A stretch of DNA of 64,000 nucleotides from Culex pipiens pallens (taxonomy: Eukaryota; Arthropoda; Insecta; Diptera; Culicidae). Both the position numbers and the translations under genes were made by a program. Positions within the stretch are counted from its first letter, which is position 1. Each line of letters opens with the position of its first letter. Below are positions 1-12,199 of this stretch, piece by piece. The DNA lies in assembly GCF_016801865.2 (NCBI RefSeq), contig NC_068938.1:183156448-183220447 (forward strand), read 5' to 3'. The notes beneath the pieces were generated by a model, which searched no databases, was not told where the DNA came from, and saw only the letters and a program-made list of their open reading frames with translations.

Positions 1-366
1 AGTTCAGAACACGTTTGACATACGTACATGCCCGACTACCCTAAACATTTGTTATTATTACTCGGGACACCAGCAACCAAATTCAACCAAACTTTAGGAC
101 AATGTACAGAACGGTTAAATATTAAAACGCGTTTTTCACGGAAAGTCAAAAAGCGACGTGCGACAAGATATCACAACAGCGTCGATTTGATGATACTTTT
201 TGCTTACAAATTTCAAAAATTAGATTTGTTTTTTTTTTGTTTTGTCCCCCTATATTTTCAGGTCATTTAATTTTAAACATGAGCAACTGTCTATAAAATC
301 GTTAATTCATTAATTAATTTGACTAAACTTTTTGGCGAACCCAAAGAAGGCATTTATTGGGGCATA
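1..366. other. AT-rich sequence without recognised feature
   Basis: Open frames are short and of low-complexity composition. Nothing gene-like is visible before the MITE at 367. Confidence 0.5.
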
Positions 367-635
367 CAGTCCATACTCGATTATCCGAAGTTCGATTATC
401 CGAAGGTTTGTAAGGGAATTTTATTTTCGTTTATTTTGTTTATTTTTTTCAACATCAAATTCGAGATTTGCGACCTCATTTTAGTCAAATTTGAAAAGTT
501 TATTGCCTATTAAAAAATAAAAGGCATCTTGGATTTAAAAATTCTAAATAACTTTAGAGTTGTTAAGCTCGACAATCAAAATTGGACAACGAAACATTTT
601 TTTTCCGAAGCCTTTGGATAATCGAGTCTGGACTG
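367..635. mobile_element. pogo-like MITE, copy A
   Basis: Flanked by TA on both sides. Ends are CAGTCCATACTCGATTATCC and the inverse GGATAATCGAGTCTGGACTG. It is internally deleted relative to the copies at 5521 and 21231. The CAG...CTG termini with a TA duplication resemble pogo/Tigger-type Tc1-mariner elements; the class is inference from the ends, since no transposase is present. Confidence 0.8.
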
Positions 636-2619
636 TACATACAATTGTTTTTGCTGTCCATACAAAAAAGGTTTGTAAAAAAAACAAAGCCAATTTTAAT
701 TGTATTTTTTGTGCTTTAATTTTTTATTGAATTTTGCCTTTGTTACACACATTATTTTACGTTTTTTTGTCCCGATTTGCCCTACTTCTGATTGACCTAG
801 AGTGTTCATAGTTAGCCCAGATGTTAGATTTTTATTTTCAAATGACGTTCATAACAAAGAAGTATGCCCTGCTCGTGGATTCGCTAGAAAAAATCTCGAA
901 TCTAAAGATTTGCTTTTTCAAAATTTCAAAAAAACCAAGTCTAACATTTTTAAAAGGTTATAAACATAAATTTTACTTTTATATTTATTCCAATATGGTT
1001 TGAAAATTGATTTCTTTACTTATACAATTATAAAATCTTCAAGATGATTTGATCACTTTTATGTAGCACACACACATTTTTTTTCGGTCATCAGCCATGT
1101 CTATGTGCCCGATTCCTACAATAACTGGCCATTGCACAGTAATGTAATAAACATAACAAGCTAGCCAGGGGAAAGACACCTCGCACTGGCAACAACGATT
1201 GATTGTGTTTGGGGAGAAAAACTCACCCAACTCACCTAGTTTAGTGATTAGTGAGGGGTGAGAAAAATGCGTTTCATAAACTAATGACTGTGACAACGAT
1301 GACAGTCATCGAATCCCCCTACTTGGATCACGATAAATGCGCTCAAATGACTGATTGACTGACGACAGTCATGACGACTGCGAGTTGACGATGATTGACT
1401 GGTGGGTGAGTTGATGGAGTTGGAGTGGGGTGGTGTGTTGAGGGTTAGGGTGGTGATGAACAGACTGAGTAAATAGCAAACCGAGCGCCCCGTTCTCCAT
1501 TCGGTATGTGGTAGTACATACACCGTTATGTATTTCTGGATATAAATGGGGGGGCTGTCGCCCACTTTTGCATGGAAATAGAGGCTTTGGAAGAATGGTT
1601 GAATGAAACTAGGGTGGTACTTGATAGATGTTCATGTTGTTTTTTGGGTTCATTGTTAAACATGTTTAAAAAAAAATATTGAAAAATTACAATTTTATTT
1701 TAAAATTATGTGTTGAATTCATCAGTTGCTAAGAATCAACTAAAAACATGTTAGTAAATCTTTCACTATAAAATTAAAAAAAAAAATCCTGCTAGTGGAA
1801 CTTCATCGGTGCACTTTTTTTCAGTCTATCGTAAATATTTTCCAGTTTGTCCTCACTTTTACTGTAACTCCATGTATGTGTGTGTGTGTTTGCAGTGGCA
1901 CCCGGTAAGATGGGTACATACCGAATGTGTGTTTTTTTTTGTTTCAGTGTTGCCTCCTCCGGCACATATAACGAGCGCGGCCACGGTCGGTGTGCCCGTG
2001 CGCTCGTTTATGATTATTGTTATGTATTTAATTTTTTTTTACTTTATTTTTCCGCGCGCGACGACGATGACACGGTGTGGTATTTGTGTGTTGTTTTTTT
2101 GTTGTTGTGTTTTTTTTCTTTTAAACTTGGTGTACTGGGCATTTATAGTATAAACTTTAAATTGTAAAAATTCCAATTATAATAAGAATAGTATTCATTA
2201 AATTGAAATGGCATACTTTATAACATTGCTTTACAAGACTGAAGAAACTATATTGAAAATTGTAAAAAAATCACTTTTAATGTGTCGAATATTTTAATTA
2301 TTAACTCTGAATTCAATTCAAAAGATCGTTTATCCAAAAATACTGATCCCGTTTTTTGACGAGGGGCATAATTTTTTCAAAATTATTTTTGTGTGAAAAT
2401 TAATCCATCAATCAGCACCCTGGTAATTGGCACAGAGACGTACATTACTTAGTAATACGCTATTCTGGTTATGCCTGTGACATAACTACTTTGCCTTTTT
2501 TGAAGAGTAGGTTGAAAATTTAATGGTTTGAAATCAAAACAAATTCGGGTTCAATCGGGAAAAGGACAGGATTTTCATGGAATATTTTATAAGTTTTGAT
2601 AAGATGATTTTAACATAAA
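636..2619. other. Non-coding sequence with simple repeats
   Basis: Contains a TGACTG/ATGAC-rich stretch (about 1285-1400), GT microsatellites near 1877-1890 and long T tracts. The 1.0-2.15 kb part is GC-balanced and low in repeats but encodes no recognisable protein on either strand. It could be regulatory or belong to a neighbouring gene. Confidence 0.35.
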
Positions 2620-2910
2620 ATAAAAAATTTCGACGGTTTTGTTCGAACGCGCATCAGTTGATAACGGAAAGTCGGATTGGAGCGCTCTTTGCTGCGTTGG
2701 GTTCGTATAAGTCCAAGGAAGGTTCTTACGCCAAAAAGTGACAACTTTGGCCACTCTGTAACCGATTCCGGAAAATCTGCAGATTGTATGGGAAAAGTTG
2801 CGTAAAATCAAATTTTGATCACAGGAGGCTGAATAAGCAAACAAGCAAGAAACGTCAGGAAACCAAAAAAGGGCAGGACGAAGTTTGCCGGGTAAGACTT
2901 GTTTTAACAT
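2620..2910. repeat. Dispersed repeat R1, copy 1
   Basis: Shares its full length with 31161-31447, starting AAAAAATTTCGACGGTTTTG and ending near ACGAAGTTTGCCGGG. Numerous substitutions and small indels separate the copies, so it is an old dispersed family. There are no terminal inverted repeats; the class is unknown (possibly a retroposon or Helitron end). Confidence 0.7.
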
Positions 2911-5242
2911 AAAATTTCATAAAACGGATTCAAAAAGGCAGTTAAAAATTTAGTTTCAAGCTTTCTGTCGTCCCTGTTCATTGTCTAATTTTCGAATTTC
3001 ACTCTATGTTTTTTTTCTCTAATTTCACACCTTATTTATAATGGATCTGTACATTATAATTTCAGAATTATTTCAATTTTCCTCAAACATGAAAATCAAT
3101 TCAATAAGATTAAGTTTATTGAACACATATTTTTGCTGCCTTGTACTAAGACTATGTACAAATTTGAAAGAAGTTTATGCCACAAGTTTCAAAAAGATAT
3201 TTTTTTCAGCACGATTTGCATTCTCGAATGTCAAAACAGCCTAATTTTCTTCGTCAATAATAATAGATCAAAACAAAAAAAAAATAAAAACTTACCGATG
3301 CAAGGGCTGAAAATTTTTACTTTATAGCACTGAAATATGTGCTTTAAAGTTGGACTTTTCAGCAATTGTATTGAAAAATAATAATTTTTAAACACATAGA
3401 CGTTTGACCGATCACATTTAAAGGGTTATTTAAGGAATTACAAAAAAAAAATATTTGCAGCTCATTGCAAATCTAGATTTTTCAGTATTCGTCGTATTTA
3501 TCCAACTCGGTAAATGAACGACTCGACCTGAAACAATCTTCTTGTAATTTGTGGCATGAACTACCGTTTATGATTTTTTCCGTTCTAGTCAAAATCCAAT
3601 ATTTTGAAACGACCAATTTTTTTGTTTAATATAATCTATGTTTGAAGTTGAATTTTATTCAAAATAGGTTTTTTTTATATTTTAATTAATATTCATTTTA
3701 TTCAACGCACATTTTTTTATAGGACGAATTTGAAATATCGTTAAAAAATCAACAAAATTTGTATCACAGAAAATTTACCAAAACTGGTTAAAAAAAATTA
3801 CTAATTCAAAAACATTGAATAATAGTGTTGGTAAATCAAGTAATCTTGTATAATTTTATTTTAAATCATAAATTCAATCAATATGATCAAATGAACAAAA
3901 TTTATCCAAAAAATAAAATATTAGGTCCTACTCAAACTCTCAAGAAATACGCTTCGGTGTTTACGTTTAAATAAGTCCTTGGTTCAAGGTACCTGCCAAA
4001 TATTTGTCCTATCCTTTCGCACTTGTTTTTTGGTTTCTTTTTGAATGAGGTTTCTAACCAGCTGCTGGTAGGGTTTAATGAGAGTCGTGTGCTCTTTTTC
4101 AGGTAAAAATATGGTTTTAAAATTAACTCAGGTCATTGAGGTTAACATTTCACAAAAGAAAAGCAGTTGTTAATTTGGTAATTGTGATGTTAAGTCTGTT
4201 TCAGTGTTAGTATTTAAAATGTTCAAGTTAAATTTATTGCATTGTGACTTTTTTTTAAGTTTTACTGTTTTAGTATTTATTTATTTTGCATATTTTTAAA
4301 GGTTTTCAATTTTTTGCCTCGAAATCGTTCCGACTGACCAAGAAAATATTAAGTGTAGACTTTGGCAAAATTAGCCGCGATGGCGAGGGTCTGGGGCGTG
4401 ACTTAGGGGGGGGGGGGGGGGGAGAAGGCCTCCTTACCTTCCCGGTTGGAAAGCTACTGGGTGGAGAGGGAGCTGAGGAGGGAAAAGAAAAATCGTACAC
4501 ATTGATTATCTTCTTATCTGCGGCGTTGTTCCATTTGTTTGGCACCGTGGCTGCCACTGGAGAGCTGCTTCTCGCCGATGCTATAAATATCATGAATTAG
4601 CAGAAAATGTGGAAAGTATTTCTCGTTTCTTGGAATTCAAACCAGAAAAAATGATGATTTTCAAAAATGAACTCAAAATGTATTCTGATGATACAAAGAT
4701 ATATTTGTGATACTCTTGATTAAAATTAAGAAAATCATTCACCCATTCACCATTAACAAAACTTCAGACTAGGTTGTCAATCAAATTGACTCAAAGGTAG
4801 AAAAAAACAAACCGCAACGAGTCATGCTCGAGCTTGCACGCCCTGCGAGGGCATTTGGACTCTTCCTCTTATTTTCACTGTTCCTGGTGTTGTTGTCTGA
4901 ATGGTGTGTGTGTGTATGTGGCAGTATATTTTGCTTCGTTATGTCGTGCTCTCTGTCGCTTCCTCCATCCACCCCCAGGGGCGACCCACATTGGCGTCTG
5001 AGAATGGAAAGTCAATTTGGAACAAAAATCGTCAAAATTTGTTCAATAAAAGAGAATCTTTTCATGCTTTTCAAGAGCCGAATGCATTTTAAATATTTCG
5101 AAATAATTCATTATGTCTTTCTTTTATTTTTTAAAATTATTTTTAATTTGTGATGATTTTTAGGCCACTGTAAATATGTTCTGGTTTTATTATTTACATC
5201 ATACAAAAACATAATTTCTAAAAAAATTAAAATGTGTTTTAA
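2911..5242. other. AT-rich intergenic sequence
   Basis: Mostly AT-rich. A GC-richer patch at about 4375-4600 includes a G run near 4406-4422, and another at 4820-5000 has GT repeats. Open frames there (up to about 109 codons) show no family features. No repeats with clear ends were recognised. Confidence 0.35.
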
Positions 5243-5364
5243 CCCTTTCGAGCCTGATGGTTCAATTATGACCAAAATATCAAAATTTCCAAAACTAGCC
5301 TATAACTTTCGTATGTTCATAAGAATTATTTTTCCATTTTTTTTTTAATTCAGGCCTGAAAGGG
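5243..5364. mobile_element. Short TTAA-flanked MITE
   Basis: TTAA occurs on both sides (5239-5242 and 5365-5368). Ends are CCCTTTCGAGCCTGA and, inverted, CAGGCCTGAAAGGG. The CCC...GGG termini with TTAA suggest a piggyBac-type non-autonomous element of 122 bp. Confidence 0.7.
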
Positions 5365-5520
5365 TTAAAATGCATTTTACACTAGCCCAGTTGTTTTGTT
5401 ATCAAGTTTTCAAAATATTTAGGTTTTGATAAAAAAAATATTGCTAATAAAACTTTTTGCGGAATTACACATTGGAATTAAACAAAAATTCAATCAAAAA
5501 TGCATTTAAAATTGTTTTTA

Positions 5521-5902
5521 CAGTCCAGACTCGATTATCCGAGGGCCTTGGCGAAATTTCACTCCGGATAATCAAAACTTCGAATAATCGAACCACCAAA
5601 AAAATTTTTTTCTGTTGTCTTATTTTTGATTGTTGAGATTAAGTATGACCCCTAAACTGCTCTAAAATGATTTAGAATTTTTTAAATCCAAAATGGCGGC
5701 CAAAGAAGCGGTGATGAAATATTGAAAAAATGCATTTTTTAATTTAATCGGCAATCAACCAGTCAAATTTGTCGAAAATGCGGTCACAGAACTCAATTTT
5801 GATGTTTAAAGCAAGAAAATAAAAAACATACGATTTTTTTTCTTCATGATTCGATTATTCGAAGTCCCATAATCGAGGCTTTGGATAATCGAGTCTGGAC
5901 TG
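5521..5902. mobile_element. pogo-like MITE, copy B
   Basis: TA flanks at 5519-5520 and 5903-5904. Ends are CAGTCCAGACTCGATTATCC and its exact inverse. The interior matches the copy at 21231 in the opposite orientation, including the segment around CATACTTAAGCTCAACAATC. Confidence 0.9.
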
Positions 5903-5992
5903 TATTTGATTCGATTTTTTCCATAAGTTTTTAAAGTTTTATGAAACAAACATTTGCCTCCTTTTTTTTGGGGCGATTTTAAAGGAAAGGAT

Positions 5993-6250
5993 AAACATAG
6001 AAAAATATTTGCAACGGCCTAACAAAGAAAAAGAAGACGATGTATTTTAATTTAGAAAATATTTTCTTTTCTACGTATGTTAAAATTAATATTCTCAAAA
6101 ACTGTTGCAATGAAACTGTTTTTAAAATATTAAACATAGAAAAATATTTGCAACGGCCTAACAAAGAATAAAAATACGATGTATTTTAATTTAGAAAATA
6201 TTTTCTTATCTACGTATGTTAAAATTAATATTCTCAAAAACTGTTGCAAC
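5993..6250. repeat. 139-bp tandem duplication
   Basis: Copy 1 (5993-6131) and copy 2 (from 6132) begin AAACATAGAAAAATATTTGC and differ by only a few substitutions. Each copy contains the terminus AATATTTGCAACGGCCTAA shared with the C-tract repeat family found elsewhere in the window. Confidence 0.85.
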
Positions 6251-6930
6251 CGCTTGTCTTTTAATTTTTAGTCAAATTGATAGAATGTTAAACTCTTTAA
6301 AAACTATAATAAGCCAGCAAAAATGTTTTTTTTGAAGTTTTGTACTAAATGCTTTAAAAAAAAAGTCAGGATGCAAAACATTTAAGATTTATGAAATCTA
6401 AAAACAGCACTGAATTTTTAATATTATCTCAGAAAAGGTGTGAGCAAGACGTACCTTTAATCTTTTCCTTTATAATTATTTTTTATTCAACAAATTGATA
6501 AAGCTTATGAACTACATGAAAAGAGGTAAATTTACATATTACAATTTACAATTCGATGTTTTTTTCATTTTCTTCTGTAAATATGGTAGTTTTCAGGATT
6601 GAGTTTCAAATTTATTAGAAATAACAAGGATAACTTTCCAGAAATTTCAAATATTTATCGATTTTTTAAATGTTAAAAAAAAAAACATTTTTTAGAAATT
6701 GCTAAAGAATTGAAGGTCAGAAGCGCAATCAATAAAATTCCAAATTGTGTTTAATGTTTTTATCTTCACTTCAAAAATCTTTCGTTTAAGAGGTTACATG
6801 TAGAAAATCTCATAATTATATAGCGCGGAAAATTCATCAAATCCTCTATTTACATGATTGTAAATCACTAATCATAGTTTCATGTAGTTAAAAAAAATAC
6901 AAAAATAAAAAAAACAGAGAATTTTTCATA

Positions 6931-7999
6931 CACACTAAAAAAATATAAATTTTACACATGACGTAATCACAAACTTCACTTAAAAACAAAGCATGTAATC
7001 CGAAACGCGATGTAAAATAATGTTAATTATCACACAACAGTTAAAATTTTAGCCACGCAAACAAAACTAGAATATTACATCTAATGAAATGATCAACAAA
7101 ACACTTTTGATTGAATTTTACGTTTCGTTCAATGCACATGACTGGAGCGTGTACTTTGATGTAATTTTAAGTGAAACGAAACTTAATTTCGCGACGGTTT
7201 GCTTCATTCTGCTTGGCAGTGTAACAAACGTCAGCCATGTTGTTGTAAATCAAAACATTGCAGCGGCTGCGGTTGAGGCGCAGTCTTTCTTCAAAATTCG
7301 ACCTAAATTCGTCCGTAATGGTAAATATAACTGGTTTTTGTGTTTTTCAGATTGATAATTAATTTGTTGATGATTTCACAGATGTTCTCCGTCGGAATTC
7401 GTCCAGGAATTTCCACTTTGACCAGGCCGTAACAGACGGCAACTTCTACCAAACTTCCAAGTTTCCGAAGAAAAGTGATCTGGCCGTAGGAACCAAAAGC
7501 TACTACGGACGTGAACCATGGGGATCGGATCGAATCAGCCGGGTGGTCACGACCTGTTAGGACGAACTCAGCCCGGTGAGGACAATAAATGGCATGAGAG
7601 AACTGAGTGCGAGCGACCTTCTGAGACCCGTCAGGAATTTGGCGACGGAACAACATCTGACCTTCGGAGGAATTCTATGATCAAACTAGAAGGAAAAACA
7701 AACTGAAGTGTTGCGACTAAACGTGAAAAATTGTGATGAGTGAAATATAATTATGGTGATTTTTCAATAAAAAATATCGATGAAATCGAGTATAAACATG
7801 TTTCTTTTCATTAGTAAGAAATAGTCGATTCCAATAAGAATATTTTCCCACAAGAATAGCGTAAAGCGTAATATTACACGACCTCGGTTGGTTGTGTGGT
7901 TCGTGTAATTTTCAAATGAGACATAATTTTGCGTCTTATTTGACGCTCCAGTTATGTGCATTGAAAAAACAGAAAATTACACGATTTTTTCGAAGTGTG
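6931..7999. mobile_element. 1.07-kb TA-flanked element with non-repetitive core
   Basis: TA on both sides (6929-6930, 8000-8001) with short ends CACACT/AGTGTG. Subterminal inverted segments are CAATGCACATGACTGGAGCG near 7130 and its near-inverse near 7942-7962. Between them, 7375-7710 is GC-richer and unlike MITE sequence, with open frames of 62 codons (+) and up to 117 codons (-). The core may be captured host or transposase-derived sequence; no motif was recognised. Confidence 0.6.
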
Positions 8000-8470
8000 T
8001 ATGCCATATTTTGTGTTTCGTATTATTAACTTAACTCTTTAAAGCTTTTTAATAAACTTGCTTTTCGACAACACAGATTTGAAAATAAAAAAGTAATCGT
8101 TCAGCAACATTTGGCGATAATTTTGGTCGTACAATTATAAATAAAACTTTTTAAATTTAGCCATCTACCAAAAGTTCAAGCATATTTTGACGTTTCACCT
8201 GCAACGACTGGGAACGAAATTGCTCCCGTTTTTAGAATTTTGAAGTTCATTCGCTGAGCTTTATACTTACCAAAATTTCACGCAAATGAAGAGAGTCTTG
8301 GTCTCTTTCGGGTTTCTCTCTCAGTGAGTGTTTAGTGAAACTCTTTCCATGGAGAGTCTTTTATCGCCTTTGATAAGTATTTCGAGTGATTTTCACTAAT
8401 TTTAGTTCCCGAAATCGTTGACATACATTGTGGAAACGCATGGTACATTTCATCTTTACAAAGTGACTAT

Positions 8471-9469
8471 TAGCCTGGGTCCAAAAAATTAAAGTTGCTC
8501 AAATCAAAAATTATATGAGATTTCCTGAAAGAGTACTCAAAATGGAGGCTCAGGCCAAAATTTCAGCCCATTTGGTTGAAAACTGGCTTGCCTTGAGCAG
8601 GAACAAGTTTAAATGGGAATTAACCCGTAAAACTGGAGCATTTAGGTAAATTGCTCTGTACAAGTCAGCCGTTAACAAATGACGACTTTTGCATACCATG
8701 GGGTCCTATGGGATGGTCTGGGGAACAATTCCTCCAAAGGGTGCAAGACGATCCGAGGTCCCTGTTCTTGCCTTGAACCGGATTCATTCCAGCGTCGCAG
8801 AAATTCTCATGGTCCCAGCTAAATGTATAGGGAAAAATCAAAGCACACTAAGAAGGCTGCCTCGATCAGAGGACGCCACATGGCAATCAGCCACCACGTG
8901 GCAGGAGGGTATCATCAATTTTTGCTTTTAAAGTGGTTTTGTTATTTCTAGGACACTTTATTCAACCAGATATTTGATCAAAAACACCTTAACAACGCGA
9001 AATGTAATTTTGAAGCCGAATTTGAAGTTATTTCCCTGCCACGTGGTGGCTGATTGCCATATGGCGTCCTCTGATCGAGGCAGCCTTCTTAGTGTGCTTT
9101 GATTTTTCCCTATACATTTAGCTGGGACCATGAGAATTTCTGCGACGCTGGAATGAATCCGGTTCAAGGCAAGAACAGGGACCTCGGATCGTCTTGCACC
9201 CTTCGGAGGAATTGTTCCCCAGACCATCCCATAGGACCCCATGGTATGCAAAAGTCGTCATTTGTTAACGGCTGACTTGTACAGAGCAATTTACCTAAAT
9301 GCTCCAGTTTTACGGGTTAATTCCCATTTAAACTTGTTCCTGCTCAAGGCAAGCCAGTTTTCAACCAAATGAGCTGAAATTTTGGCCTAAACCTCCATTT
9401 TGAGTACTCTTTCGGGCAATCTCATATAATTTTTGATTTGAGCAACTTTAATTTTTTTGACCCGGGCTA
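8471..9469. mobile_element. Foldback element F1 (8-bp TSD)
   Basis: Perfect 8-bp duplication GTGACTAT (8463-8470 and 9470-9477). Ends are TAGCCTGGGTCC and inverse GACCCGGGCTA. The two arms (about 8471-8925 and 9035-9469) are near-perfect inverse copies, so each strand shows the same spurious frame starting MHTMGSYGMVWG. The 8-bp duplication suggests hAT mobilisation; no transposase is present. Confidence 0.9.
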
Positions 9470-9476
9470 GTGACTA

Positions 9477-9528
9477 TGCGTCTCCATGATTTTGCTATGA
9501 TGTTACTTCATATGATCATGGAGACGCA
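9477..9528. repeat. Perfect 14-bp hairpin
   Basis: TGCGTCTCCATGAT is followed 24 bases later by its exact inverse complement. It overlaps the last base of the F1 target duplication. Confidence 0.7.
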
Positions 9529-9756
9529 CGGTTTATGTTTTCGATTCAATCGAACATTTTGGGAATCACCGTACCGGGTCCCACTTCCGGACGCCCCTGC
9601 CAAAGGTTATTTTTTGTTCTTCGGGTCTCTTCTTCCTCTCTGTCCCTCTCCGTATATATCATTTAATGATCTTTCATGTATGTATTCATGCTGTTTCAAC
9701 TTATTATTTCTCCCTCTTGGCCGTTTGCCGTATTTTTTCCGCTTCCCTAGGTAGAG

Positions 9757-10560
9757 AACGAGTCGGCGGAGTAGGAAGAAACCATCATCATCACGACGAC
9801 GACGACGACCACCGTCATCATCCCCTTGGCGGTACAAATACACACGGGCTGGAGGTTCTTCAACGCGCGAGTGGGTCTACGCGGTATGAGCCGTGAAGAA
9901 GAGTACAGTGCGGCCGCTATTACCGGAACGTTACCGTCGCCGGTGTGAGTGCCGTCCACTCGCGTGCGTTTTTTTTTTCAAGGTGGTATTGGTGCAATCG
10001 GGGCCACTAGTTTGCCGGTGTAGTAGTTAGCAAATCATTGCGCGTTGTGACAAGGCGGGTGTTAGAGAAGCCCCCTGGGTGGAAAGAAGGGAAGAACGAC
10101 ATTCACCGACGCGCTCGCGTGTTTGTTTGTGTTGGTGGCAGCGCTGTGATACAGAAGGGTGTGTGCGTGAGCATTCGTTATGTGGTGAAGCTGGTTTTTG
10201 ATGAAGTGAGGCTTCATTTAGTGGATAAGCAGTAGCAGAGCTTAACGCATCGCAACGCGCGTACGGAACGTATTGAACCTCCTCGGAGAGAAGAATTTGG
10301 GAATTGGTGTCCAGGTTCTTCGGTCGGAGCCGGAGTTCCGTGGTGTGAATCCGTGGTGGACCGGAATACAATCTACGGTTTCGGGATAGCAATCGCGTAT
10401 CGCGGATGACATGAGCAGCAAGTGACCGCGACCGAGAAGATCCAATCTGCACGGTGTGTGAGCAGCACCACATTAGTAAAACAAACAAATAATACTAGTT
10501 TTAGTAATGATTACTAAAAAGTGAGCTGATAAGTGGGCAAATATGTGTGAGTATCTCCGC
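9757..10560 (+). promoter_or_regulatory. Possible distal promoter / non-coding first exon region
   Basis: A GC-richer, repeat-poor island (with GAC and CG-rich stretches) in otherwise AT-rich DNA about 9 kb upstream of the Ssdp start codon. It has potential donors at about 9946 (GTGAGT), 10521 (GTGAGC) and 10547 (GTGAGT), which could join to the acceptor at 18969. No family-like protein is encoded on either strand; the open frames of up to 153 codons here look like chance products of the base composition. Strand and function are inferred only from position. Confidence 0.3.
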
Positions 10561-11269
10561 CTCTCTCTCTCTCTCGTCCAAATCAGATGATTCACGTGCA
10601 TGCAATAAATCTTGGACCAACTCCGTATTCTCGACAAGTACAAGCTTCTTCAGCGTTCGGCGAGGGAGTAATGTAAAATTCTCCAATCTCCACTCAATCG
10701 AAGTAAAAAAAAACGAAACGAGACGTAGCAAATCTGTGTGCGTGTGTGACAGCAGCGCACCACCTGGTGGTGTGAGTTTGTACTACGGCAGATCGTCGTC
10801 TGTGCTCTGTCTGGTTGTCTCTGTTGCGCGCGTGACACGAGTGATGAAGACCTGGCTGTGTGTGTGTGTGAGTTTTGCACTGTGAATATTGTGGAGGGAA
10901 GCGAAAATCAACAATCACTTCACGGGAGATACATATTGAACGATGTCGATGGGAGTGTGTTTGTGTGCGTTTGTATGTATTTTTGTAGGGTATTTTCGTT
11001 GGGATATATCATCATCAATAGAGTGTATTGGATGGACATGATGCCGACCGTAGAGTGGAGCGGGATAGATTCTTGAAATGAAAATATTGTGCAAGACTAT
11101 TTCGGATTGTAGAAATATTTTTTTTTAATTTAGTATTTCTTATTTCTAAAAAGTAGGCTGAAAATATTAGTCAAATTTTGTTTTTGAGCAATTCTATTCC
11201 AAATAGGGATTCGGTTGACCCTCTCCGATTTCAATGAAGCTTTGTGGACATGTCATTCTAGGCTTATAT
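10561..11269. other. GC-balanced intergenic or first-intron sequence
   Basis: Continues the island with a CT microsatellite (about 10559-10576) and several GT-rich tracts (for example 10857-10871). No coding similarity is seen. The AT-rich repeat background resumes after about 11080. Confidence 0.35.
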
Positions 11270-11695
11270 AAGGCTAGTACACATATTTTTAAAAGTTTTT
11301 GTTCCCCCCCCCCCATTCAAAATCGGCACGAAAAATCAGGGGCAAAAAAAAATTCAAAGAGCTTAGAAATTTAAAGGAAATTTAAGTGCAATCAAATGAA
11401 ATCAATTTAAAAAGGATTCCCCTGCGTTTAGAATAATTTTCAACATGTTTGTTTTTTTGTTTTCCTCAAATCTAACATTTTTTGAAAAATAATGATTGCA
11501 AAACAACTGATCTAGTACATGCATTTTACACTAGATCAGTTGTTTTGCAAAAAAAAAAACACTTTTTTCCCAATGTTGAGATTATGGCTTGTTATTTAAT
11601 TTTCTGTATTTTTTATTTTTTTTTGTCCCCCCCCCCCTCGACCTCGGTCAGAGCCGACGGACAAAAACTGTGAAAAATATTTGCATCGACCTAAT
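11270..11695. mobile_element. C-tract repeat family, copy 1
   Basis: Contains two poly-C tracts (about 11305 and 11626) bracketing AT-rich sequence, with a right end GAAAAATATTTGCATCGACC. The same layout recurs at 21666-22148 and partly at 23086, 34110 and 39466. The ends are related to GGCCGTTGCAAATATTTTT. Confidence 0.65.
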
Positions 11696-12117
11696 AGATT
11701 TGTATATCTATGGAGCCAGCCATTCAAGAATGGCATTTGAGAAAGGCGTAAGTTTTTTAAAATTATTTTTATATCTCTTAAAAAATACTAAAAATATTTA
11801 ACGGGAAAAATACACAACTTGTGATTTTTTTTCAAGTTTCAATGCCGACTCTTTTAAAATTTTCTCAAAAAATCAGAACGAATTATGAAATCATTAATCT
11901 ATTTAATTTGTAACAGCCAATAATTGTAAAACTTTTATAATACTTTGTAAATAAAAAACATTCGAGTATTCTACCTGAAAATATAATATTTAAATTATGA
12001 AATAATGACAGTTCCTTCCACAATTATCAAATGTAAAACTCTGAATTTAAAGCCATCCACAAAATTTGAATTTTTGAAATTTGAAAAATAATGTTGAATA
12101 AAAATAGTCCCGTATCA

Positions 12118-12199
12118 CAGCGATTCTCAAAGGGGGTACCAGGCCTACTTGATTTACATGGCAGGGGGTACCGGCCTAGAAGAAGGTTGAGAATCGCTG
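12118..12199. mobile_element. 82-bp hAT-type MITE
   Basis: Perfect 8-bp duplication CCGTATCA (12110-12117 and 12200-12207). Ends are CAGCGATTCTCAA and the exact inverse TTGAGAATCGCTG, the CAG..TTCTCAA form common in hAT elements. The interior has two GGGGGTACC direct repeats. Confidence 0.9.

Noticed and set aside
4405..4423. G-run as a special structure
   Set aside because: Single poly-G runs recur across the window (22290, 22680, 33247, 50017) and alone show no more than homopolymer expansion.
8689..9251. Two near-identical frames on opposite strands starting MHTMGSYGMVWG
   Set aside because: They are the mirrored arms of foldback element F1, not a pair of genes.
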